A stretch of DNA of 64,000 nucleotides from Candidatus Amarobacillus elongatus (GCA_016703545.1 JADJBX010000003.1:248001-312000), one strand, 5' to 3'; counted from the stretch's first letter, positions 35,435 through 45,220 are shown. Notes: generated by a model not told the origin, from the sequence alone. Numbers and translations: made by a program.

Positions 35435-36755
35435 CGGCGGCCGCGGTCTCGCTCGCGTCCTGCTTCAGTTCGACCACCCGCTGGCTGGGGTGCCGGGGGG
35501 GCCGGGCGAGCAGGATGACCACGAACCCGATGAGCCAGAACAACCCGAAGAGCAGGAAGGCCACCGTGTAGGTGCCCGAGCGGTCGTACAGTTCGCCCGC
35601 GAGGAGCGGTCCGCCCGCGCCGAACACAATGGTGAACGGCAGTGCGACCGAACGGATGCGCCCCAGGTGTTGCCGTCCGAAGTAGTTCGCCCAGACGGTC
35701 TCCTGCAGCGGGATCGCGCCGCCGATGCCGAAGCCCCAGAGAGCGAGCGCCCCTGCCATCGGCAACCAGGCCTCCGAGTGGGCGGCCCCGAGGATGGCGA
35801 GCACGCCGAGCGCGGCGACGGCGAAGCCGAACGCGCTCAGGTGCCGAGGGTGGAAGCGGTCCATGAGGACGCCCCACATCGGCTTCGACACCAGCGCGAC
35901 CCACGCCTGGATGCTGTACAGCGTCGCGGCTTCCCCCCGGCTCCAGCCGTGGTCGCTGAGGAACGGCACGAGGTGCAGCAGCAGCGCCCCGATACCGATG
36001 TTGGCGATGCCGTAGGCGATGATGATCAGCCAGATGGTGGCGGTTCGCAGCGCTTCCGGGCGCGTCCACTGGATTTCCGAGGCCACGGAGAGCCGCTTCT
36101 TCGCGACGCTGTACCGCTGCGCCTCCTCCGGCGTCATGCCGTCCGGGTGCAGGCCGTGGTCTTCGGGCGTGCGGCGGATGACCATCGCCGCGGGGAAAAT
36201 CAGTGCCCAGACGAGGAAGCCGAGGAACACCCACGCCTCCCGCCAGCCCCACGTTCCGGCCACCCACGACACGACCGGAGTCATTAGCACGCCGCCCAGC
36301 GACACACCCGACGACGCGATCGCGACGGCCATCCCCCGCCTGGCGATGAACCACTTCGAGACGGTGACGTTGACCACGAGGTTGCCGAGCATTGCGTTGC
36401 CCACCGTCTGGGCGACCCCGCGTGCGAGGTAGAACTCCCAGAGGTTGTGCACCTGGCTCGTGGCGATGAGCGCCGCGCCGCAGATGAGTCCGCCCGCGAG
36501 CATGAGGAGACGAGGCCCGCGCTTGTCGATGAGCATGCCGATGCCGAACCCGACGATGCCCATCACCACCGTCGAAACGGTCTGTACCGCCGAGAATTCG
36601 CTGCGGGTCCAGCCGAGGTCCTGGGTCATCGGCTTGAGGAAGACGGTCGATGAATAGGTCTGGGTACCAACGGCGACGAACTGGGCCACAAGGGCTACGC
36701 CCACGATGTACCAGCCATAGAACGGCCGCCGGAACACGCCGGAACGCTGTGCCAC
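35427..36755 (-). CDS. MFS transporter, oxalate/monocarboxylate-type
   Basis: 442 residues with twelve predicted helices. The N-terminus RRPFYGWYIVGVALVAQF and the loop MLIDKRGPRLLMLAGG are typical of the monocarboxylate/oxalate-formate antiporter group (OFA-like). Export or uptake of an organic acid is inferred, which would fit neighbouring CoA-transferases acting on acids. GTG start at 36755 with GGGAGGG 7 bases upstream. The CoA-transferase gene upstream ends 83 bases away. Confidence 0.82.
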   Translation of the reverse strand: MAQRSGVFRRPFYGWYIVGVALVAQFVAVGTQTYSSTVFLKPMTQDLGWTRSEFSAVQTVSTVVMGIVGFGIGMLIDKRGPRLLMLAGGLICGAALIATSQVHNLWEFYLARGVAQTVGNAMLGNLVVNVTVSKWFIARRGMAVAIASSGVSLGGVLMTPVVSWVAGTWGWREAWVFLGFLVWALIFPAAMVIRRTPEDHGLHPDGMTPEEAQRYSVAKKRLSVASEIQWTRPEALRTATIWLIIIAYGIANIGIGALLLHLVPFLSDHGWSRGEAATLYSIQAWVALVSKPMWGVLMDRFHPRHLSAFGFAVAALGVLAILGAAHSEAWLPMAGALALWGFGIGGAIPLQETVWANYFGRQHLGRIRSVALPFTIVFGAGGPLLAGELYDRSGTYTVAFLLFGLFWLIGFVVILLARPPRHPSQRVVELKQDASETAAAAT

Positions 36756-36838
36756 AGTCGCCCTCCCGCGGCCGCAATTCCCCGCGGCCGCCCCCCTCAG
36801 CGGAGCATCCTACGTGGTCGCAGGCGCGTGCGCTCGGG

Positions 36839-38099
36839 CTACGGGCCTTCCGCCACACTCCCCGCGGCGATGGCTTCGTCGATGCGTTCGTCGGTCCAGC
36901 CGGCGGACTTGAGCCACTTGCGCGTGTCCCTTCCCAGGGGCGGAGCAGCGCCCTGCGCGGCGGGGGACTGTCACTCATCTTGAGCGGGGAGCGGCCATCT
37001 CCTGCGGCCCGGTGAGGTCGTGGTCGAGGTGCACGGCGTACCCGTTCTCAATGACCTGAGGGTTGTCCAACAGCTCCTCGACGAACCACACCGGGCTGGC
37101 GGGCACGCCGAAGCGGTCGAAGATCGCCATCCATTCATCGGTCGTCTTCGTCCGCAGCAGGTCCTCGACGGCGCGAATCGCGTCCACGGGGGCGATGCGG
37201 CCCGTGACCCCTTCCATCGGGTCCTCGATCTGCAGAGCCTGCAGCATCTTGGCCCTCGTCGCGGGCGAAAGGCATCCTACCGTGAGCGCGCCATCGGCGG
37301 TGAGGTACCCGCGGTAATAAATCCCGAAGCCCGCGACCACGTCGGCGGAGGTGCGGCGCCGCCGGACGAAGTCGTTGAACGGTTCCCCGTTCGCGCGGGA
37401 TTCCTTGAGATCGGCGAGGAACGGCTCCCGGCGGTCGGCGTCGGCGACGGGGAGCGACATAAAGCTGCCGGTCTGGAGCATCAGCGCGTTCGTCAGCAGG
37501 GAGGTGCTCACCACCTGGCCCCGCCCGGTCCGTTCGCGGTGGAAGAGCGCGGCGCACACCCCCCAGGCGATGGCGTACCCGGTGGTGAAGTCCGCCGGTG
37601 CGGCGGGCCCGCTGAGCGCCGGGAAGCCGTTCTCCAGGTACCCCCGGTGCATGAGGAGGCCGGAGGCCGCCTGCGCGACGATGTCGTAGCCGGGGCGGTG
37701 CGCCCACGGTCCCTGTCGGCCGAAGGCGGTGCTGTCCACGTACACGAGGTCCGGGCGGAAGCGGGTCAGCGTTTCGTAGTCCACGCCCAGCCGCTTCGCC
37801 ACATCGGGCCGCGAGTTGATGACCGCGACATCGCAGCCGCGCACGATCTCGTGGATCGCGTCCTGGCAGGCGGGGACGGTCAGGTCCAGCACCACGGACT
37901 GCTTCCCGCGGTTCAGCGACTGGTACGCCTTGGACTCGCCGGGCATGAACTGCCCCGTGAGCCGCCACGGTTCTCCGCCGGGCGGTTCAACCTTGACCAC
38001 TTCCGCGCCGAGGTCGGCGAGGAGCATGCAGCCGAGCGGGCCTGCGATGATCTGCGTGAGATCCAGGATGCGGATCCCGTCGAGCGGTCCAGACGCCAT
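36839..38099 (-). CDS. Class III CoA-transferase (CaiB/BaiF), two frameshifts near the 3-prime end
   Basis: About 420 residues if repaired. Opening IRILDLTQIIAGPLGCMLLADL (as IRILDLTQIIAGPLG), AEVVKVEPPGG, NRGKQSVVLDL, and the catalytic region PADFTTGYAIAWG with Asp. The open frame ends early at AAPRSR because a G/C is missing from the run at 36986-36989; a second loss at 36962-36966 hides the rest. With both repaired the expected tail (LKMSDS, GRDTRKWLKSAGWTDERIDEAI) reads to TAG at 36839. GAAGAGG precedes ATG 38099. It lies between an MFS carrier and a solute-binding protein on the same strand. Confidence 0.85.
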
Positions 38100-38164
38100 G
38101 GAAACCTCTTCGCCCCCGGGGCGAAGTGGCGCTGGCCGGGGGTGGTATGGAAGGTCGCGGGGAC

Positions 38165-38203
38165 GGCCCCGGCATGCGCGAGGGGTTGACACATGCCGGG
38201 GCC
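38165..38203 (-). terminator. Long stem-loop between the binding-protein and CoA-transferase genes
   Basis: A perfect 12-base inverted repeat (38165-38176 and 38192-38203, GGCCCCGGCATG) with a 15-base loop lies after the solute-binding gene stop. No T run. It could stop or attenuate transcription so that the binding protein is made in excess over downstream genes. Confidence 0.45.
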
Positions 38204-38228
38204 GCCCGCTGCTGCGGAAGGAAGGCGG

Positions 38229-39986
38229 CTAGGCCTTCCAGCGGTAGGGGACGAGCTCGGTGCCGCCACCGTACCCCTGCGTGTAGAACTCAAGCGCGTT
38301 CTTCACGTTCCCCTGGTACCCGACCCAGCGCGTGCCGGCGCCGGCCTGGCTGGGAACGTAGTACATGTGCTTGGCGTTCTCGCGCTGAATGTCGTGGAAG
38401 ATCTGGCGCCGCTTCTCTTCGTTCAGCTCCGTCTGCTGCTGGAACGCGAGCTTCTCGATCACCGGATCCTTGATGCGGCCGTGGTTGTTCGGGTCGTCCG
38501 TGAAGAGCCGGAGCACGTAGCCCGAGCCCTCCGGGAACGACGTTTCGAGGCCGAAGGCGATGCCCTTGAAGTTCCCCACGAACGTCTGCGTGATGTACTT
38601 CGAGTTGTAGTCCTGCACGTCGGTGCTGGTCTTGATCCCGAGCGCCTGCAGCATCGCGATCTGGGCCTCGGCGACCTGGTTGTGTTCGAGGCCGTAGCCG
38701 TTGCCCGTGTACTGGTACGTCGCCGGGAACCCGTCCGGGTAGCCCGCCGCGGAGAGCAGCTTCTTCGCCTCGGCGAGGTCGTACTTGAAGAACTTGCCGG
38801 TTTCGCCGTGCTCGGGCGACTGCGGATCGAGCCACCAGCGGCGGACGCTGATCGGGATGACGTTGTTGTAGCGGATGGTCGCGTCGATGCCGGCGGCCTT
38901 GATCGCCTTCACGTTGAAGGCCACCTCGGTGAGGGCATCGCGGTCGAGACACATCGAAATCGCCTGCCGGACGCGATCGTCCTTCGCCCACGGGGACGAC
39001 GGGTCGGAGTCGAAGTAGATGAAGCTCAGGCCGACGGAGGTGTCCGGGCCGAACTGGGCGCCCGAGACGGCCTTCTTCACATCGACCAGGTCCTGCGCGT
39101 TGAGGGCCGTGGCGTCGGTGGCACCCGCCTGGAACTGCGCGATGCGGTTCGCGTAGTCGGGGATCGTCGTGATCTCGACGGCGTCGAGCAGCGGGAAGCC
39201 CGTCTCGTACCACTCGGGGTTCTTCTTGAACTTGAAGCCGATGGACGGCTGGTAGCTTTCGAAAACCCAGGGGCCGGTCCCGATCATCGTCTTCGCCGGG
39301 CTGAACCCGGATTCCGACTCGGTCGGCACGATGTAGAGCAGGCTGGCGTCGGCGATCACGTCCAGGAACGCGGCGTTCGGCGACTTCAGCTTCATCACGA
39401 CCGTGCGGTCGTCCGGGAATTCGACCTTGTCGACCGAGCTGAGCTGGCCGCGGTTGCTGTTCTTGACGTCGGTCGCCTTCGCCCACGAGAAGCGCAGGTC
39501 ATCGACACCGAGGGCGCGACCGTTCACGGGCGCGAGGTTGTGGAACTTGATCCCCTGGCGGATGCGGAAGGTGTACGTCAGGCCGTCGGCGCTGGCTTCC
39601 ACCTTCTCGGCGAGGTCGCCGGTCGGCCGGACGTTGCCCTGCTTGAACTCCGGCCCCGTCTTGTACTTCATCAGACGGCTGTAGACGTAGTTCGCCATCG
39701 TCTTCGTGCGAACGCTGACGTTGCCGTAGGGGTCGATGGTCGGCGGGTCGATGGAGTTATCGAGCCGCAGCGTGCCGCCCTTCTTGGCCCCCGCGAACGG
39801 GTCGATGGGTGTTGCGCCGGCGGCCGGCGTCGGCGTCGCGAGCTGGAGACTGCCGCCTTCGCCCCCGTCGTCGTCATCCCCACAACCGACGAGCGAGAAG
39901 GCCGCGAACCCGAGGGTGCCCACGCCCGCCCCCTGGAGCACGCGCCGCCGGGTCTGCTTCTTCCTGGTCCAATATTCGCTGGTCAC
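38229..39986 (-). CDS. Tat/lipoprotein extracellular solute-binding protein, family 5 (peptide/Ni-type)
   Basis: 585 residues. The N-terminus has a twin-arginine stretch (KKQTRRRVLQGAGVG), then a hydrophobic run and lipobox LVGCGDDDD, so it is probably exported folded and lipid-anchored. Family 5 features: GGTLRLDNSIDPPTIDPYG near 85, LTYTFRIRQGIKFHN, IGTGPWVFESYQPSIGFKF and VRQAISMCLDRDALTEV. GTG 39986 is chosen because GGAGGGGGG precedes it by a few bases. The permease and ATPase genes of an ABC importer are not in the window, so the ligand is unknown. Confidence 0.88.
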   Translation of the reverse strand: MTSEYWTRKKQTRRRVLQGAGVGTLGFAAFSLVGCGDDDDGGEGGSLQLATPTPAAGATPIDPFAGAKKGGTLRLDNSIDPPTIDPYGNVSVRTKTMANYVYSRLMKYKTGPEFKQGNVRPTGDLAEKVEASADGLTYTFRIRQGIKFHNLAPVNGRALGVDDLRFSWAKATDVKNSNRGQLSSVDKVEFPDDRTVVMKLKSPNAAFLDVIADASLLYIVPTESESGFSPAKTMIGTGPWVFESYQPSIGFKFKKNPEWYETGFPLLDAVEITTIPDYANRIAQFQAGATDATALNAQDLVDVKKAVSGAQFGPDTSVGLSFIYFDSDPSSPWAKDDRVRQAISMCLDRDALTEVAFNVKAIKAAGIDATIRYNNVIPISVRRWWLDPQSPEHGETGKFFKYDLAEAKKLLSAAGYPDGFPATYQYTGNGYGLEHNQVAEAQIAMLQALGIKTSTDVQDYNSKYITQTFVGNFKGIAFGLETSFPEGSGYVLRLFTDDPNNHGRIKDPVIEKLAFQQQTELNEEKRRQIFHDIQRENAKHMYYVPSQAGAGTRWVGYQGNVKNALEFYTQGYGGGTELVPYRWKA

Positions 39987-40178
39987 TGTCCCCCCTCCGC
40001 GCATGATTCGGCGCGGTATAGCGGGCAGTTCTACAGCAGCACGCGGCGGAACGACATTAGAGATTCTCGGACGCGGCATCCGTATTCCTCGAAGCGCGTT
40101 CGCCGGCGGATTCGAAATCGGGTGCGAACAGGCCGCCAGGACGGTTCGCGCGGCTCGCGGCCCGCCGCGAGTATGGCG

Positions 40179-40184
40179 TAAGCT
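40179..40184 (+). promoter_or_regulatory. Minus-10-like box TAAGCT ahead of the split CoA-transferase pair
   Basis: TAAGCT ends 7 bases before the ATG at 40192, with no Shine-Dalgarno. It fits the same leaderless pattern as argF and purB. Confidence 0.35.
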
Positions 40185-40191
40185 CCCGCGC

Positions 40192-41299
40192 ATGCCATCC
40201 CGTGCCCTCGAAGATCTCCGCGTCCTGGACCTCTCGACATCGACGGCGGGCGCCTGGTGTACGCGCATGCTGGCCGATTTCGGAGCGCGCGTGCTGATGG
40301 TCGAACCGCCGGCCGGGCATCCGCTGCGCGCCGAAGCTCCCTTCGACGGCGAAGGCCGCAGCATCCCCGCACAGGGGTACCTCGCGAACAAGGAGAGCAT
40401 CGTCCTCGATGTGACGACCGCCGCCGGGCGCGACGCTGTCCTGGCACTCGGCCGAACGTGCGATGTCGTCGTCAGCAGCGCCTCACCCTCCCAGCTGGCC
40501 GAACGAGGGCTCTCGTACGAGGCGTTCGGCGCGCCCGCGCTCGTGATGACGCACGTGACGCCCTACGGCATGTCCGGCCCCCTGGCGAACGAACGCGGCA
40601 ACGAGCTCGCCGTCGCGGCGCGTTCGGGTTGGGCCTCAATCAACGGCGACGCTTCGAACGTCCCCCTGCGGCCCTGGGGCCACCAGGTCGCGATGTGCAC
40701 CGGGACGGCGGCCTACGCGGCCACCCTGGGCGCGGTCGCGCATCGGGACACGCACCCGGGCGAGGGGCAGGAAGTGGATGTGGCCCAGCTGGACGTCATG
40801 GTCAGCGCCTTCGCGCCGGCACTGCTGCGCGGCCAATACACGGGCAGCGCCGGCAAGCGCCGCGAGTCGGCCGATCTGCTCGCCGGCCCCGTGCCCGTCG
40901 CCGATGGCCACTTCGCGCTCACCATCAGCCCGCGCGCACTTCTGGCGGGATGCGATGCACACACTCAACCTGCCCGACCTGGCGGAGGACCCGCGCTGGG
41001 AGGCGAGCTGGTATCGGCAGCAGCACAAGGACGAGTACGTCGACCGCGTCCAGGAGGCGATGCGCGGCTGGGCGAAGGCCGACCTGTTCGAGGAGCTCGC
41101 GGCTCGCCGCGTCGTTGCCGGGCCGGTGCTGACGATGCCCGAGCTGCGGACGAACGAACACCTGAACGCGCGCGGCTACTGGGTCGAGGTGGCGGGCGAA
41201 CCGTTCCCCGGCGCCCCGTACCGCATGTCGGCGACGCCCTGGGAACTCCGGCAGCCCGCGCCGCCGGCCGGGGAGCACGGCGAGGGGTGGGGCGAATGA
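40192..41299 (+). CDS. CaiB/BaiF-like CoA-transferase subunit lacking the catalytic Asp; one frameshift near 40930
   Basis: About 368 residues if repaired. Opening LEDLRVLDLSTSTAGAWCTR, ARVLMVEPPAGHPL, NKESIVLDVTTAAG and the fold's GEGQEVDVAQLDVM are recognisable. At the position of the catalytic Asp the sequence is QVAMCTG, so Ala replaces Asp. The frame changes after FALTIS; one extra base in the C run at 40929-40931 reconciles it with RAHFWRDAMHTLNLPD and the C-terminal part. Its stop overlaps the next CoA-transferase start (ATGA), so the two likely form a heteromer. Confidence 0.78.
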
Positions 41300-42549
41300 A
41301 CGGACCACTGGCGGGCCTTCGCGGCATCGTCCTGACGCAGGCGTGGGCGGGCTCCTACTGCACCTCGCTCCTCGGGCTCATGGGCGCGGATGTGGTGCAG
41401 GTGGAGGTGCGTATGCGCCCCGATTCGTGGCGCGGCGCCTACGACGCACCGCTGCCAGCGCGCCTGAAGGATGTGCCGACTGCGGAGCATCCGTGGAACT
41501 GCAACTTCCTCTACAACTCCGTCAACCTGAACAAGCGGTGCATCACGCTGGACCTCCAGAAGCCCGAGGGCATCGCCATCTTCCGCTGGCTGCTTCCCTT
41601 CGCCGACTTCGTGGCGGAGAACTTCTCGCCACGTGTGCTCGGCAACCTTGGCATCGACTACGACTCCATGAAGGCGATCAAGCCCGATGTCATCCTCTGC
41701 AGCCTCTCCGCCTACGGGCACAGCGGCCCGTGGGCGAACGTCCCCGGCATCGGCGGCACCATCGAGCCAACGTCGGGGATGTCCGCCCTGCTGGGGTACC
41801 CGGGCGAAGGGCCGCTGAACTCCGGGCAGATGTACCCGGACGCGGTCGCGGGGCTGAACGCTTTCGGCGCGATCATCGCCGCGATCCACCACCGCAACCG
41901 GACGGGCGAAGGGCAGTACATCGACCTCTCGATGCAGGAAGCGAACCTGACGTTCGCGGGCGAGGCCGCGCTCGAATACCTGCGCACGGGCCATCAGCGC
42001 GAGCGGATGGGAAACCGCCACCCAGCGTTCGCTCCCCACGGTATCTACCCCTGCCAGGGAAGCGAGCAGTGGGTCGCGGTGGCATGCGAATCCGAGGCCG
42101 ACTGGGCCGCGTTCAAAGGCGCGCTTGGCTCGCCGGTATCGCTGGACGCACCGGAGTTCGCGACGCTCGCGGGCCGGAAGGCGAGCGAGGACGCCCTCGA
42201 CGCGGCGATCGCGGCCATCACCCGTGGTCTCTCCCGCGACGCCGCCGTAGCCACGTTCGCGGCCGCGGGGCTGCCGGCCGCACCCGTCCACGACGCTCAC
42301 GACGTGGCGGCCGACAGCGGCCTGCGCGAGCGCGGCACCGTCGCGGAGGTGACGCACCCGGAGACGGGGACGTGGCCCCAGGCGATCGCGCCGTGGCGCT
42401 ACAGCCGCAGCGGCCGCCCGGCGCCCCGGCCCGCGCCGATGCTCGGCGAACACACCCGCGAGGTCCTCGCCGAGCTGCTGGGCACGACCACCGAAGAGTA
42501 CGAGGCGCTCGTCGCGGCGGGCGTCTCCGGCATGGGGCCGCCGGACTGA
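41296..42549 (+). CDS. Class III CoA-transferase (CaiB/BaiF), catalytic subunit
   Basis: 417 residues, intact. LRGIVLTQAWAGSYCTSLLG at the start, ADVVQVEVRM, NLNKRCITLDLQKPEG, FVAENFSPRVLGNLG, and the catalytic segment YPDAVAGLNAFGAIIAA with Asp and the following TGEGQYIDLSMQEA. It overlaps the upstream non-catalytic partner by 4 bases and precedes an enoyl-CoA hydratase by 17 bases. A role in activating a carboxylic acid for beta-oxidation-like breakdown is inferred. Confidence 0.88.
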   Translation: MNGPLAGLRGIVLTQAWAGSYCTSLLGLMGADVVQVEVRMRPDSWRGAYDAPLPARLKDVPTAEHPWNCNFLYNSVNLNKRCITLDLQKPEGIAIFRWLLPFADFVAENFSPRVLGNLGIDYDSMKAIKPDVILCSLSAYGHSGPWANVPGIGGTIEPTSGMSALLGYPGEGPLNSGQMYPDAVAGLNAFGAIIAAIHHRNRTGEGQYIDLSMQEANLTFAGEAALEYLRTGHQRERMGNRHPAFAPHGIYPCQGSEQWVAVACESEADWAAFKGALGSPVSLDAPEFATLAGRKASEDALDAAIAAITRGLSRDAAVATFAAAGLPAAPVHDAHDVAADSGLRERGTVAEVTHPETGTWPQAIAPWRYSRSGRPAPRPAPMLGEHTREVLAELLGTTTEEYEALVAAGVSGMGPPD

Positions 42550-42566
42550 CGGCCGCGGGAGGGCAC

Positions 42567-43406
42567 ATGGGCGACTATCGCCAGGTTCGCTACGACATCG
42601 AGGGCAAGGTTGCCGTCCTCACGCTCAACCGGCCCCAGGCCCGGAACGCGCAGAGCCGCATCCTCATCGAGGAGCTCGACGACGCGTTCGACCGGGCCGC
42701 GAAGGACCGCGACGTGCGCGTCATCGTCCTCCGCGGCGAAGGCGACCACTTCTCCGGCGGCCACGACCTTGGCAGCCCCGAGGAGGTGGCCGATCGCCAG
42801 GCACGCCCGATGCAGGAGGGACTGCGCGGCAAGTACACGCGCTCGTGGGACATGAACATCGACCCCACGATGCGCTGGCGAAACGTGCCCAAGCCCACGA
42901 TCGCGGCCGTCCAGGGATACTGCATCTTCGCGGGCTGGATGATCGCTTCGGCCTGCGACATCGTCATCGCCGCCGACAACGCGATGTTCCTTCCCACCAA
43001 CTTCCAGTACTTCTCGGTCCCGTGGGACCTCCACCCGCGCAAGGCGAAGGCGATCCTGTTCGAAAGCCGCTTCGTCGATGCGAAGGAAGCCGAGGAGCTC
43101 GACTTCGTCAGCTGGGTTGTGCCGAAGGAGCGCCTCCAGGAAGAGGTCATGGAGTACGCCGCGCGCGTCGCCGAGAACGACCCGTTCCAGCTCCGGATGA
43201 TCAAGCTCGCCATCAACCAGGCGCAGGACGCGCAGGGGTACACCGGGCACATCTACGGCGCTCACGCCCTCCACATGCTTTCGTCCACGGGCGAAGCGGA
43301 CCCGGACTACGCGCTGCGGAAGCCTGAAGGCAAGCGCCGGCCGATGGTCCAACGCGCCTTCGAGAACTACGAGAAGCGGCGGGAGCGCCTGGGGCGGGAC
43401 CAGTAA
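42567..43406 (+). CDS. Enoyl-CoA hydratase/isomerase (crotonase family)
   Basis: 279 residues. VAVLTLNRPQARNAQS at residue 14, GEGDHFSGGHDLGSPEE near 58 as the first oxyanion loop, and VQGYCIFAGWMIASACDIVIA, cited as VQGYCIFAGWMIASACD, near 112. Position-equivalents of the two catalytic Glu are not both obvious, so hydration versus isomerisation or hydrolysis is unsettled. GGGAGGGCAC precedes the ATG at 42567. It follows the CoA-transferase pair, consistent with a short acid-activation and degradation unit. Confidence 0.85.
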   Translation: MGDYRQVRYDIEGKVAVLTLNRPQARNAQSRILIEELDDAFDRAAKDRDVRVIVLRGEGDHFSGGHDLGSPEEVADRQARPMQEGLRGKYTRSWDMNIDPTMRWRNVPKPTIAAVQGYCIFAGWMIASACDIVIAADNAMFLPTNFQYFSVPWDLHPRKAKAILFESRFVDAKEAEELDFVSWVVPKERLQEEVMEYAARVAENDPFQLRMIKLAINQAQDAQGYTGHIYGAHALHMLSSTGEADPDYALRKPEGKRRPMVQRAFENYEKRRERLGRDQ

Positions 43407-43449
43407 ACGGCACTTGCCGGGGCCCGGTTTCCTCTCCCCGGAGGGCCCG

Positions 43450-43455
43450 TATCCT
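43450..43455 (+). promoter_or_regulatory. Minus-10 box TATCCT ahead of the SH3 lipoprotein gene
   Basis: TATCCT ends 7 bases before ATG 43463 and no Shine-Dalgarno is seen. Leaderless pattern. Confidence 0.4.
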
Positions 43456-43462
43456 AGTCCCG

Positions 43463-44247
43463 ATGCTGAAACTGACCCTGCTTCTCGGCGCCCTGTGCGC
43501 GCTGGCCACCGTTGCCTGCGGCGATGGTGCGAACGATGACGTAACGCCCACGCTTCCGGCACTGCCCACCGCCTCCGTGAGCGCTACGGCGCCCGCGCCG
43601 ACCGTGACGCCCACGCCGACCGCCGTGCCCTCGCCTTCGCCCACGCCCGCCGGCACCCCCACGCCGCTCCCCGCGGACGTGGAGGCGGTGCGGCAACAGG
43701 TTGTGGCGGCCGCGGCGGCCGAACTCAAGGGACGCTTCGTCTCGCCGCTCGATCGCGACGCCTGCCTCGCGAACAACCCTTCGCAGCAGCTCTGCTTTGA
43801 CGTGGTTTCGAAGCCTGACACGCTCGTCCGCGGCATCGCACAGGTGGCTACGGGCGACCCCTCTCGGCGGCGGCGCGACCGTGTTCTTTGGCCGCGAAGC
43901 CTCCGGGCAGTGGCGCTACTGGTTCGGCCCAGCAGGCGGTGTCGCCGCTCGTCACGCTTCCCGGCGAACTGCTGGCCTGCGGCGGGGGCCAGGGCATCAC
44001 CGTGCGCGCCCAGCCGTCCGACACGGCCGAGTCAGTGACGAAGCTCGCCGACCTTGCCGCGATGCGCGCGCAGCAGTTCGTCCTCACCTCGGTGGGGTCG
44101 ACGGCGCCGGGCTCGCCCCGGGGCGAAGGGTGGTACCGCATCAACATCCCCGCTACGGGGTGGGTCAACTCCCGCGACATCACCGACTCGGCCCAAAAGA
44201 CGTGCGCCCTGCACGATGCCATCTACGGGTCCGGCCCGCGCGGGTAA
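43463..44247 (+). CDS. Lipoprotein with bacterial SH3 domain, two frameshifts
   Basis: About 260 residues if repaired. A hydrophobic start ends in lipobox ATVACGDG, then a Pro/Thr/Ala-rich linker. A middle alpha-beta part contains ADVEAVRQQVVAAAAAELKG and DACLANNPSQQLCF. Indels near 43858-43861 and 43922-43927 place VFFGREASGQWRYWFG and then LVTLPGELLACGGGQGITV in successive frames. The C-terminus (ITVRAQPSDTAESV, EGWYRINIPATGWVNSRDI) is an SH3b-like fold that often binds peptidoglycan or peptides. The function is not known. Confidence 0.65.
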
Positions 44248-44428
44248 TCGAGGCGCACCGGCTGAGTTGCCCGCGGTAGCAGCGGGGATGGCCACCTGCT
44301 AGGATTTGCCGCTCGCGCGCCGGAGCCCGCCCCTGCACAGGGCAGAGGGCGCCGCAGGCGAAACGCGCTATTCACGCACCCCGGAGCCGCGCGGCGCCGG
44401 GGCGTTTCCGCGTGCGAAAGGGGCCACC

Positions 44429-45220
44429 GTGCGGTTGTACTGGGAGGTGTTCCGTCACGGCTTCCGGCGGTACGCGAGCTACCGCGCCGCCACCGTCGCG
44501 GGGTTGTTCACGAACACCGTCTTCGGCTTTCTGCGTGCGTACGTCCTGGTCGCGCTCTTCGCGGCCACGGCCACCGTCGGCGGCTACGACCTCTCCGACG
44601 CATTGACCTACGTGTTCCTCGGCCAGGGGATGATCATGACGGTCTACATGTGGAGCTGGTGGGAGATAGCGCTCGCCATCCGTAGCGGCGATATCGTCAC
44701 CGACCTCTCGCGGCCGTTCGATTACCAGTCGTACTGGCTCGCGCAAGACCTTGGCCGTGCCTGCTATCACGCGGTCTTCCGGGGCATTCCGCCGTTCCTC
44801 GTGGGCGCGCTTGTCTTCGATCTCCGCCTGCCAGGTTCTCCGCTGACGTGGCTGCTGTTCGTCGCGAGCGTCGCCGTCGCCGTCTGCGTGAGCTTCGGCC
44901 TGCGCTTCATCGTGAATCTTGCCGCGTTCTGGCTGCTGGACTACCGGGGCGTGGGAGCGATCTCGACGGCGTGCGGCACATTCCTTTCGGGGTTCGTGGT
45001 CCCGATCGCGTTCTTCCCGGGCTGGCTCGCGGCCATCGCCCATGTCCTCCCGTTCCGGGGGATGATTCAGGTGCCGATCGACGTCTTCCTCGAGAAGGAA
45101 CGCGGGTGGGCGCTCGTTGGCGTGCTCGCGGTGCAGCTGGCGTGGGCCGCGGCGCTCTTCGCGGCCGGGCGGCTGTTGCTCGGTGCCGCGCGGCGAAGGG
45201 TGGTGGTGCAGGGTGGGTAG
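44429..45220 (+). CDS. ABC-2 type permease, subunit 1
   Basis: 263 residues with six predicted helices. GTG 44429 begins RLYWEVFRHGFRRYASYRAAT, a common opening of the two-permease (DUF990-like) ABC-2 exporters. FLGQGMIMTVYMWSWWEIAL and DIVTDLSRPFDYQSYWLAQDL (as DIVTDLSRPFDYQSYW) are family-like. Upstream 181 bases hold no supported gene. It overlaps the second permease by 8 bases and is followed by an ATPase gene, so export of an unknown substrate is inferred. Confidence 0.8.
   Translation: MRLYWEVFRHGFRRYASYRAATVAGLFTNTVFGFLRAYVLVALFAATATVGGYDLSDALTYVFLGQGMIMTVYMWSWWEIALAIRSGDIVTDLSRPFDYQSYWLAQDLGRACYHAVFRGIPPFLVGALVFDLRLPGSPLTWLLFVASVAVAVCVSFGLRFIVNLAAFWLLDYRGVGAISTACGTFLSGFVVPIAFFPGWLAAIAHVLPFRGMIQVPIDVFLEKERGWALVGVLAVQLAWAAALFAAGRLLLGAARRRVVVQGG

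Noticed and set aside
39736..40191. Long in-frame extension upstream of the CoA-transferase at 40192
   Set aside because: It is antisense to the start of the solute-binding gene, and the family motif begins at 40192 behind a promoter-like box.
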